Of a DNA stretch of 64,000 nucleotides, positions 54,820 to 64,000 are shown in pieces; position 1 is the stretch's first letter, and each line of letters starts with the position of its first letter. The DNA is from Smallanthus sonchifolius. Taxonomy: Eukaryota; Streptophyta; Magnoliopsida; Asterales; Asteraceae. The notes beneath the pieces were generated by a model. The model was not told where the DNA came from. It made no database searches and saw only the letters and a list, made by a program, of their open reading frames with translations. The stretch lies in NCBI GenBank assembly GCA_023525975.1, contig CM042018.1:73787001-73851000 (forward strand). The letters run 5' to 3'. Position numbers and translations under genes: made by a program.

Positions 54820-55105
54820 CTATTTTACTAATTAACAATAATCAGTAAAATCTAATCTTTTAAATGTTTAACAGATTTAAACATTTATTCCCCGTAAATA
54901 ATTAATTAATCAGATAATTAATTATCTCAATCTTCGATAAATGTTTCACTAAATATTTATTCACCATTTAATAAATCCGTATTTCGTGAATAATATTTAA
55001 CAATTAAATATTATATATGTGTTCGTTGCCTAAGGTGTAACTCTTTGGATCGTACCTTAATAGTAACGTTGACTTAATTGACGATCGGACATCATATATC
55101 CAACA
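54820..55105 (-). repeat. 3' LTR of copia element G, proximal part
   Basis: Completes the LTR begun at 8728 and ends CATATATCCAACA. AT-rich; no further features. The minus-strand sequence GTGGGAGAT at 55106-55114 is the polypurine tract. Confidence 0.8.
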
Positions 55106-55500
55106 ATCTCCCACTTGGTCGATTCTTCAATTAATCGGTTCAATGTAGATAGTGGTGGACGCCTAGCTGCATCTCACTGCCCCTAGCAAGGTATGACGTA
55201 TTTACAATCATCAAACTATTTCCTTGTGTACAAGTAACCTTTACTTTAACAAGTATAACAGTCCTAGTAAGCATATGTATCCTTTCTGTTTATGGCATTC
55301 GTTGAACATGAGACATGGATAGAATTCACTTCTCATATGTGGTTCAACTATTCTTGTTCTCGTTCTCCAATTCAAAGTGATCTAAACACAATACTCTTTA
55401 GTTTGAGCATGTCCATGCGTTTCACACCAGCTTGAATCAACGAGGGCGCCAGAATGTCCACTCCTAATTAAAGAAGAAGAAAATTACTTTGGCCACGTAC
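55106..55500 (-). other. Element G 3' noncoding region
   Basis: Begins with the polypurine tract complement (ATCTCCCAC). No ORF. It holds no repeat I recognise, apart from a second CAACTCCCAC tract at about 55500. Confidence 0.6.
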
Positions 55501-55955
55501 AACTCCCACTAAAGAAGAATAAATACATTCGTACGTTAAAGTCGTTTACAAAAGTTAGGAAAATAATATAATTTAATATATTATTTTTAGGTTTGTATGA
55601 TTACTAAATAACCAGTGTGACAAAAATAATAAATATATTATTTTTAATCGAAGTAATAAACGCGAGTAAATAATACAACTAATTATATTATTATTTAGTT
55701 CCAATCGTCACACGAGGTTATAAAACGATACAAAATAATATAAAAATATATATTATTTAATACTAGGAGTCACGAGTTAAAAATAATATAAACATATCAT
55801 TTTATACTAAGTTACAGTTTGAAAATAATATGAATATATTATTTAAAAAGTGGAACTATTAGTAATTATAAGTTATAAAATCAAACCCGAGTCTACGGGT
55901 GGTTTTTCCGGTTTAAACATCTAATATAATATTATAATAATAGTGTAACATTTAA
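55501..55955 (-). repeat. Gypsy LTR fragment embedded in element G
   Basis: An AT-rich stretch homologous to the middle of LTR I (60100-60450). Shared text includes GTGACAAAAATAATAAA, CACGAG-TTATAAA, GGAGTCACG-GTT-AAAATAATATAA and ATAAAATCAAACCCGAG(C/T)CTACGGGT. It replaces the region where G's RNase H should be. No TG/CA ends or TSD are visible, so the boundaries are approximate and it may be a recombination scar. Confidence 0.6.
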
Positions 55956-56918
55956 CAGCTAGTTCTTTCCCAGTCCTCCATATATCAAGTACATGTCCTT
56001 AGTTCTTCTCAAGTACTTTAGGATGTTCTTCACAGCTATCTAGTGACTCTCACCGGGAATCTGTTGATATCTACTTGTCATGCTTAATGTGTATGATACC
56101 TTAGGTCTAGTACATAGCATGGCATACATGATTAAACCAGTTGCAGAAGCATATGGAACCTTTTTCATTTTCTTCTTGCCCTCGTGAGACTGAGGGCACT
56201 GTTTATTATTCAGTATGGTTCCATGTGCCATAGGCAAAAACCATCTCTTAGAGTCTTGCATGAAAAAGCGTCGAATGACCTTATCAATGTATGTACTTTT
56301 ACTTAAGCTTATAAGCCGCTTTGATATATCTCTATAGATCTTAATTCCCATAATATAAGCAGCTTCACCAAGATCTTTCATTGCGAAATATTTTCCTAAC
56401 CAAGACTTTACGTCTTTTAGCATAGGGATATGGTTTCCAATGAGTAGTATGTCATCTACATACAGAATCAGAAAAGTCACATGGCTACCACTTGCCTTCT
56501 TGTAGACACATGGTTCATCTTCGTTCTTGACAAAACCAAACTCTTTGATTTTCTAGTCAAATCGAAGATTCCAGCTTCTGGATGCTTTTTTTAATCCATA
56601 GATGGATTTGTTTAACTTGCATAACTTATTAGCATTCTTTAGATCTTCAAAACATTCTGGTTGAACCATATAGACATCTTCAGTAAGATTTCCACTTAGG
56701 AACCGTGTTTTGACATCCATTTGCCATATCTCGTAGTCATAATACGCGGCAATGGCAAGCAAGATCTTAATAGACTTAAGCATGGCAACTGGCGAGAAGG
56801 TTTCATCATAATCAATTCCTTGAGTTTGAGTAAAACCTTTCACTACCAGCCTTGCTTTGAAGGTTTGCACATTTCCGTCAATGTGGATTTTCTTCTTGAA
56901 AATCCACTTGCTTCATAG
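55956..56918 (-). pseudogene. Element G pol, reverse transcriptase (copia)
   Basis: On the minus strand: QTFKARLVVKGFTQTQGIDY, FSPVAMLKSIKILLAIAA, QMDVKTRFLSGNLTEDVYM, a stop at about 56553, then FLILYVDDILLIGNHIPMLK with an intact YVDD. The end carries VPYASATGLIMYAMLCTRP and SRYQQIPGESH-stop. A remnant toward RNase H (AVKNILKYLRRTKDMYLIYGG) ends where the gypsy LTR fragment begins. RNase H proper is missing. This copia lineage differs clearly from D and E. Confidence 0.88.
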
Positions 56919-57056
56919 GGTCCGACTCTCGGGAGGAAAGTCAACCAAGTCCCATACATGGTTGTCGTACATGGATTAGATTTCAGCATCCATGGCTTCA
57001 AGCCATTTCTTAGAATCAGAATCTAAGATTGCAGATTTGTAAGTAGTGGGCTCTGC

Positions 57057-58146
57057 CTAATCAACTATCATGATGTCGTCAATCTGGTGAATCCCCATAT
57101 ACCGGTCGGGTTCGTGACGATCCCTAGCACTTCTGTGAACAGTTTGTGTCACAGTTGAATCTTGAACATTTCTAGATTCAGTTTCAGCAGTCTCATGATG
57201 AATGGCAGATTCAGATTGTGGTTCTTGTATCTCATCCATATCCACACGGTTATCTCCAATTCCTCTCGCAAGAAGTTCTTTCTCCAAGAAAGTAGCTCTG
57301 CGTTTAATGAAAACTCGATTTTCAGCAGGATTGCGGAAGTAGTAACAGATTGTTTTAGGGTATCCGACGAAAACAACTTTATCGCCACGAGAATTTAGTT
57401 TATTGGTAGATTCACTTGTAATATATGCGTTACATCCCCAAACCCTAAGGTAGGACACTTTGGGTTTCTCCCCATGGCAAATCTCATAAGGCATTTTGTC
57501 CACCTTCTTTGTAGGAGCTAGAATTATGATTCTCGTGGCAGTCTCAAGAGCAAAACTCCTAGAAGTGTGGGTGGTTTGTATGACACATCATAGACCGAAC
57601 CATATCTAACAGAGTTCGATTTCTCCTTTCGGATACACCATTAATTTGAGGTATTCCTGGTGGAGTAAGCTGAGAAATGATCCCACATTTCTTTAGATGT
57701 TCGTCAAACTCTTGACTAAGTTATTCACCACCTTGATCAGATCGAAGCATCTTAATCATCTTACCAAGCTGATTTTGTACTTCGTTCTGGTACTGTTTGA
57801 ACATTTCAAACGTTTCATGTTTATGACTCATAAGATAAACATAACCATATCTACTGAAGTCATCAGTAAATGTCACGAAGTATCTCTCTCCACTTCTAGA
57901 CATTGTTCTGAACGGACCACATACATCAGTATGTACAAGTCCTAACATAACCTTAGCCCTTAGACAGATACCGGTAAATGGAGCCTTGGTTAGCTTTCCA
58001 CTTAAACATGATTCGTAATCATCAAATGACTCTTGACCAGTAGAATTCAGAATTCCGGCCGTCTGGAGTTTCTTCATGCGATTCTTTTTTGTGTGTCCAA
58101 GTCTACAATGCCATAGATACGTATCATTGAAATCATATTTCATTCG
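57057..58146 (-). pseudogene. Element G pol, integrase (copia)
   Basis: Begins within the zinc finger (YLWHCRLGHTKKNRMKKL ... YESCLSGKLTK, one Cys of the finger replaced by Tyr). The core has LVHTDVCGPFRTMSRSG (D), RSDQGGE-stop (D) and, after the stop at 57721, INGVSERRNRTL (E). The C-terminal part (57057-57503) reads VWGCNAYITSESTNKLNSRG and FVGYPKT, ending in a Glu/Ser-rich linker. A frameshift separates the two parts near 57510. Element H cuts the frame at 58147. Confidence 0.86.
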
Positions 58147-58862
58147 TGTCACACCCCGGGTTTAGCCCACCCGGGCGTGCGACTCCTGATTGGTACCTGT
58201 TTCTTATCTTATCTCATCGGAGATTTTATTAGCACAGCGGAATAATTTAATAACCCATGATCTTTTCAAAAGACGGGGAATCTCCCGTTTCATTTTATTA
58301 TAACAGGGATAAACCCTGATATTGTATACAAACGTTTACTTTACAAAACCAAGGTTTTATATGAGCCATTTCTTTCAACTGATATCTAGGGTGGACGTTA
58401 CCTTTTTCATGACATCTTTTCTTTGTCATCACATGACTAATCAAAATCAGTTCACCCTTGGTTACCTGTAAAAACGTTTGAAAATATTCTATCACTATAA
58501 ACTTGTGAATACAAGTATATTGGAAATCATAATCTGACAAGCGTAAATAGATAAAATAATTTACCCATAGTTTCTGGTCGATTTACACAGTCAACGGACT
58601 AACCACCAGCCACACCAGGGACCTTGGATATATTTTTATGTCCATCTGCCTTACGCTTCACGCGATGGGCTTTACAACAACCAAGGGTTCAACCCCTAGC
58701 CCTGTTACAGTGTCTCATCTGTAACACGTGTATATATACGTGACTCTATGCGCTAACTGCTATATAGTAAATCGCCTTATGCAACGAATGGTTGTATTAA
58801 TTCATTCAAGTCAGAGTATAATCAAAACAATTTTCAGTTTTGAAATCATTTGATAAAAATAC
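58147..58862. mobile_element. Element H, LTR-like fragment inside G's integrase
   Basis: G's reading frame ends at 58147, where TGTCACACCCCGGGTTTAGCC begins, a typical gypsy LTR terminus. About 716 bp follow before LTR I begins at 58863. It holds GGTTCAACCCC (58686-58696), another B-box match, and an ACACGTGTATATATACGTG palindrome near 58725. No internal region or far end is in view because I interrupts it. The orientation is presumably minus but not proven. Confidence 0.6.
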
Positions 58863-61826
58863 TGTCACACCCCCAAATTCCACTAACGGAGTTTTACCGT
58901 TTGGAAGGTGACACACCAGGATCTCAGTCATTAGTTACATCAAACGACACTATATGGGACTTAAAAGTCATAACATAAAAGCTCAGAGTTAATGCGGAAG
59001 CGTAAACGTTAATATGAAATCAAAAGTAATTACATGCAACAAGCGTCAATCAATAAGTAAACTGTTTAAAATGTTTGAAATGAATGATATGACAGTATGA
59101 ATCCATGCATGTCCTAAGTGTGCAACCTGTGCCAAAGCGACCTAAGAAACATGTACGAAAAAGTGTCAACACGAGGTTGGTGAGTTCACAGGTTTCAAGT
59201 TTGTAATAAGAGAGTGTTTGCCAGATCATGTACATTCAATATGCATATCTATAGGTAGCTAGCCTATGTTCATGTCTTACTAAAGCGCTCGCAACCGAAG
59301 CTGACTGTTTGTTTATTTGCCTCCTGCCAGGTCTATCAACACTAGCAAATGTGAGTAGGCTAACATTTTACCCGTTCGATCTCCAATCGAGTTAGCGCGA
59401 CTAACGCGGGTGGCATTTGTCAAAACCAGTAGTACTACTAAACATTACCTCGCTAAGATCAATATTAACGGTTCGATGTATGATGAGGACTTTTTGTGAT
59501 AGTGTGTCACGCTTAGCCTCAACAGTAATAACATATGAATTACAATAATCTAAAATAGTTGTGTCATGTTCTCTCCCCCAACGGGAAAAACATGTAACAT
59601 AATGTTTGTCTGCGTACATGTTTCGCCCCCACGGGGAAAACAAGTAAAAGTATGATAGTTGGTGTACATGTTTGTTTCTCCTCAACAGGAAAATAAGAAA
59701 AATATGTTTGTGTGTAAGCATGTTTCTCCCCCAATAGTAAAACAAGTAAAAAGGGGCCACGAAACTCACCTAAGTTGTGTACGAGTAGATAGCACCACAC
59801 AAGGATGCAAGTAGGAAATACACGAGTTTGTCTATGAACTACATAAGTATGTCATGGAATTATAAGCATGATAGTCAGGGATACAATGAGATTTTTGTGA
59901 CGATGACACAGAAGGATTTGAACGTCCTAGAACATTTTAAGGATCAATGAGTAGACGAACTTGTCCACAGGAATAAGGGTTTCTTAATATACTTATTAAG
60001 ATAAATACGTTTCGTGTCAAAGGTTTCTTAATTACGAATATAAAAATAATTAAATATATCTGTGCGTTTGTACCATTAAAATAATGGCTAGGAAAATAAT
60101 ATAACTAATATATTATTTTTAGAGAAGTAAAATGATTATTTAAAATGTGTGACAAAAATAATAAAGCTATTATTTTTATTCGAGGATATTAAACGTGGGT
60201 AAATAACATAAGTAATTATATTATTTATTAGTTTGAAACGTTACACGAAGTTTATAAACGAGATGAAAATAATATCTAAATATATATTATTTTTAATTGG
60301 AGTCACGGGTTGAAAATAATATAAATATACTACTTTATACGGAGTCGTGGTTTGAAAATAATATAAATATATTATTATAAAAGTGGGTAATGATATTCAA
60401 ATGAGTTATAAAATCAAACCCGAGCCTACGGGTGTTTTCGGGTTTCAAAACACGTTAACATATTAATATAATAATATAGCATTTGATTTTATATTAATAT
60501 AGTAATTAGAAAATAAATAAAAAACGAAACAGGGGTGAGGAGACTCGAACCCGGGTCTCCTCCCAATCGACACACACACTTAACCAGTCCACCTGCTAAG
60601 GCAATCGCAATATGAACCAGATCAGGTTTGTTTTAACACCCAACCCATTGTGTTCACCAACCTTTATGCGAGCCGAACCCAAACCACCCTCAATTTCCTT
60701 GAATCCAATCGCGATAGAACCAAATGACAAAGGGGTTTTGTAAATCGGTATTATACGAACATGTTGACAAGTTTAATCGCAAAGACATCGGGTTTATTGT
60801 CGTTAATTTCAGTTTGAACATATCGAAACCCTAGGTTTTGATCTTGGAATCAAATTGACTAAAACTGATAATGTATGTTGTTGGATTCATAGGGCTTTCA
60901 AAGAGTATGAAATTGCGAAACTACTCATATCATTTAATTTGATTGAAACTGAGTCAAGGGTATCGTTCGATTAAACCGAATTGGTTATGAACCCTAGAAT
61001 TGGTTCGAGTTCAATTCGTTGTTATAAGCCCTAGATTTGTTAGGGCTTTCGTTATAGGGATGAAGGCGAGTCTGAGGGTATGATTAGATACCTGAATTGT
61101 TTTCGAATTGATGGTGCTCGGCTAGAACCCAATCGCGATTCCGACGAGTGGTCCCTGGCGTCTCCTAGTGTGTATCCAACCGAATTGAATGGTGCAACAG
61201 GTTCAGGAGGGTGCGAATTAGATGTTTAGAGTATTTGATTTCAACATTGTATTGTCTAATGATCGAATCCGTTGGATTCTTGATGAGTAGTCGACGGTTT
61301 CGCCTTCAACAGAATTTATGGGATTAATTCGAGTTAATAGCAACGTTAATGGACCAATGATGGTAGATAATGGTATTAATGTCCGTTTCGATTATGAAAT
61401 CAAACGAATTTCGGGTTTATCTCGCGAATTTGGATCAAAGGTTTGCGGATTTGACTTACAAAAGTCAACAGGGTATGAAACACCTGATTTTTTACTTTCC
61501 TAAGTCAACATGATTGACTTTGGAATTATTACAGCCTTAGTCCTTGTAGTTTGAAGTTTAGATAAAGACAGAATTAGTCCCTATGGTTAGAAGTGAGTTA
61601 AAAACTTGGTTAATTGACTTTATAAAGTCAACAGAAATACAGAATTTGGATTTTGACCTCAAAAGTCAACAGGGTTGGAGTTTGGTCTAATGTCATAACT
61701 AGTCCCTATAGTTTTAGTTAAATTAATGAAAGAAACAGTCCCTGAGGTTTAGTATTCAGTTTAGGACTTAACAGGGTTTTTAACGGAATTGTTAACGAAG
61801 TTAATTTGAAAAGTCGGATTTTCACA
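58863..61826 (-). repeat. 3' LTR of chromovirus I (2,964 bp)
   Basis: TGTCACACCCCC...GGATTTTCACA. The minus strand shows TTAG|GTGAGT (59769), GGCCCCTTTTTAC, TGGGGGAGAAACATG, AACTCACCAAC and ACATGTTTCTTAG|G (59142). A T-arm-like hairpin GAGGAGAC-CCGGGTTCGA-GTCTCCTC lies at about 60535-60560. The AT-rich middle is related to LTR C. An ORF at 61318-61503 is on the other strand and has no coding look. It precedes I's polypurine tract and pol. Confidence 0.85.
59560..59755. repeat. Degenerate tandem repeat in LTR I, ~4 units of 50-60 bp
   Basis: Units of the form ACATGTTTCTCCCCCAACGGGAAAAACAAGTAAAA recur at about 59568, 59618, 59668 and 59718 with substitutions and small indels. They lie inside the intron-like interval and explain why it is longer here (628 bp) than in C and F. 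Confidence 0.7.
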
Positions 61827-61949
61827 TCATCCCCTAGTTGAAAGAATTTTCGTCCCGAAAATTAAAATGATAAAAAATAAAAAAAAATTTCCGGGTGTCA
61901 CATCATCCCCTAGTTGAAAGAATTTTCGTCCAGAAAATTAAATAGTACT
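61827..61949 (-). other. Duplicated polypurine-tract region of element I
   Basis: CATCATCCCCTAGTTGAAAGAATTTTCGTCC is present twice, at 61824-61855 and 61901-61932, about 77 bp apart. On the minus strand each reads GGACGAAAATTC...CAACTAGGGGATGATG, the conserved pre-LTR box. Only the copy at 61827 adjoins the LTR. The second is preceded by GGGTGTCACA, so the copy may have arisen by slippage or aberrant reverse transcription. Confidence 0.75.
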
Positions 61950-64000
61950 TTAAGAATTTGACGCGGAGTGTTTGAATAGATTAGGATATTTACGCATTAT
62001 CTGATCCTCGCGCTCCCACATGAATTCCGGTCCGCGTTTCGAGTTCCAACGAACTCTGACAATAGGGATTTTACTGCGTTTTAACGTTTTGACTTCCCTA
62101 TCCATAATTTCCATAGGTTCTTCGATGAAACGTAACTGTTCATCAATGTCTAGTTCCTTAAGAGGAATCACGTGTGTCTCTTCTGTTAAACATTTCTTCA
62201 AGTTCGAGACATGAAAGACGTCGTGTACACCACTAAGTCCTTCAGGTAGGTCCAGTTGACACGCTACTGGGCCAATTCTTTTCATTATCTTGAACGGCCC
62301 AACACAACGAGGATTCAGTTTGCCTCATTTCCCGAAGCGAATTACACCTTTCCAAGGTGAGATTTTGAGTAGAACCATGTCACCTACTTGAAATTCTAAC
62401 GGTTTACGACGCTTAACGGTGTAGCTCTTTTGACGATCACGAGCTGCCGCCATATAGTTTCTAATTTGAACGATCTTTACAGAGGTTTCGAATACAAGTT
62501 CGGGACCTGCAAGTTGGCTATCCCCAACTTCAGCCCAACAGATAGGAAGTCGGCATTTACGTCCGTACAATGCCTCGAATGGTGCTGCCTTGATGCTAGT
62601 GTGATAACTGTTGTTGTAGGAGAACTCCACTAGAGGTAAGTGAGATTCCCAAGTGTTACCAAAATCAATCATACAAGCTCGTAGCATATCCTCCAAGGTT
62701 CGAATGGTACGTTTCGTTTGGCCATCGCTTTGAGGATGGTACGATGTGCTTATATCTAGACGCGTGCCTAAAGATTTTTGCAGAGATTGCCAGAAACGAG
62801 GGGTGAATCATGCATCACGATCCGAACTGATAGAGATTGGTACCCCGTACCGAGAGACTACTTCTTTCAAGTAAGTACGAGTAAGCTTATCCATTTTGTC
62901 GGTTTCCTTGATTGCTAAGAAATGCGCGGACTTTGTTAAACGATCAACAATTACCCAAATGGTATCACATCCGGTAGGAGTTCGTGGCAATTTTGTGATA
63001 AAGTCCATGGATATTTGTTCCCATTTCCACGTGGGAATCTCTGGTTGTTGGAGAGGACCAGAAGGCTTTTTATATTCAACTTTGACATTCGCGCAAGTCA
63101 GGCACTTTCTCACCTAGATGGCTATATCGGCCTTCATCTTTGGCAACTAATACAGCACCTTTAGGTCATGATACATCTTGTTGAAACCTGGGTGAATAGA
63201 GTAACAAGATTTATGAGCTTCATCCATAACCAGTTCCCTTAAGTTCCCGTACACCGCAACCTATATTCGCTCTGCGAAGTAGCGAATGTCGTCTGATTTA
63301 ACCCCACGTTGTTCTTCCATACCACGCGTGGATTACAACGGTAGAATTTCCTTCTTCCAGGCTTCGAGTTGAGCACTACGAATCTGTTCAGGTAGTCTGG
63401 GGTGGATAGTGAGTCGTAATGCTCGAACTCGTCTGGGCTTAGCTTTTTTCGGCTTAGGGCATCGGCTACTATGTTAGCCTTGCCCGGGTCATACTTGATA
63501 GCACAGTCATAGTCGTTCAAAGGTTCGAACCAATGACGTTATCGGATGTTCAACTCTTTCTGTTCGAAGATGTGCTCAAGACTCTTGTAATCGGTGTAGG
63601 CAGTGCATTAGCTACTGTACAAGTAATGTCTCCAGATTTTCAGTGCAAATACTACATCTCCCAATTCTAGATCATGGGTTGTGTAGTTTTTCTAATGAAT
63701 TTTCAATTGTCGGGAAGTATATGCGATAACCTTCTCGTGTTGCATTAGTACACAACTGAGACCTTGAATGGAGGCATCCCAATACACTACAAAGTCATCC
63801 GTTCCCTCGGGAAGATATAGGGTGGGTGCACTGCAAGTTTCTGCTTAGGGAGTTGGAATGAATCCTCTTGGGTGTCGCCCCAGTTATAAGCTTTACCCTT
63901 CTGGGTTAAGGTAGTGAGAGGTTAGGCAATCTTGGAGAATCCCTCGATGAATCGACGGTAATATCCAGCCAATCCCAGAAATTGCCGCACCTCAGTCGGA
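61950..64000 (-). pseudogene. Chromovirus I pol (RNase H, integrase, chromodomain), decayed, runs off the window
   Basis: From the right edge on the minus strand: end of RT (PTEVRQFLGLAGYYRRFI), RNase H with several stops (WDASIQGLSCVLMQ, where the first Asp is kept; DYDCAIKYDPGKANIVADAL), then integrase: CLTCANVKVEYKKPSG, MDFITKLPRTPTGCDTIWVI, SSDRDA-stop (62808), YHPQSDGQTKRTIRT, where the catalytic Glu is Lys (codon at 62712-62714), SYNNSYHTSIKAAPFEALYG, VGDMVLLKISPWKGVIRFGK-stop (62325), and the chromodomain-like tail VRVRWNSKRGPEFMWERE ending at 61950. Order and motifs match F. At least six stops and the lost Glu mean no enzyme activity. Confidence 0.9.

Overview
The window looks like nuclear DNA of a flowering plant, most probably a composite (Asteraceae), although the species cannot be fixed from sequence alone. 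Reasons: long plant-type Ty3/gypsy chromovirus and Ty1/copia retrotransposons fill it; their primer-binding sites match the plant initiator Met tRNA (TGGTATCAGAGC); and the copia elements carry an extra 3' ORF of a kind I recall as abundant in composite genome annotations. I see no host gene. Almost every base belongs to nested LTR retrotransposons, many with intact target-site duplications (TSDs), so the order of insertion can be read.

Layout. 1-8618: an LTR fragment (1-1575, +), a minus-strand gypsy gag pseudogene (1576-2720), and the 3' end plus 3' LTR of a gypsy element 'B' (+; 2745-3415, 5468-8618) interrupted by a solo LTR (3416-5467, TSD ACCCA). 8728-58146: a degenerate copia element 'G' (-). 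Its 3' LTR was split by copia element 'D' (-; 9273-54814). D's accessory ORF was split by copia element 'E' (-; 11854-34856, TSD TTGTT). E's pol-accessory spacer was split by a nearly intact chromovirus 'F' (-; 17211-27373, TSD TTGGT). D's other LTR was hit by a non-autonomous gypsy element 'C' (+; 45345-54709, TSD ACATG). 58147-64000: an LTR-like piece 'H' inside G's integrase, cut by the 3' half of a decayed chromovirus 'I' (-) that runs off the window.

Working relations. F encodes Gag, protease, RT, RNase H, integrase and a chromodomain-like tail, with one in-frame stop. C has F-like termini, leader and polypurine tract but no pol. It carries a single intact ORF for a proline-rich, coiled-coil protein with a C-terminal membrane anchor, so it is probably mobilised in trans by an F-type element. 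D and E are Sirevirus-like copia elements of about 13 kb each once the nested insertions are removed. Each has, after pol, an accessory gene with a conserved N-terminal and a conserved C-terminal domain around a variable middle.

Three signals are not explained by standard annotation. First, B, C, F, I and the solo LTR share a splice-donor / branch-point / acceptor signature (about 460-920 bp apart) in the transcribed part of the LTR, and the donor alone is also present in the 1-1575 LTR fragment. Second, unrelated families each carry clusters of their own short inverted-repeat motif in LTRs and internal spacers. Third, a tRNA T-arm-like hairpin with a pol III B-box sequence recurs in sense orientation in LTRs B, C and I. 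All LTR comparisons were made by eye.
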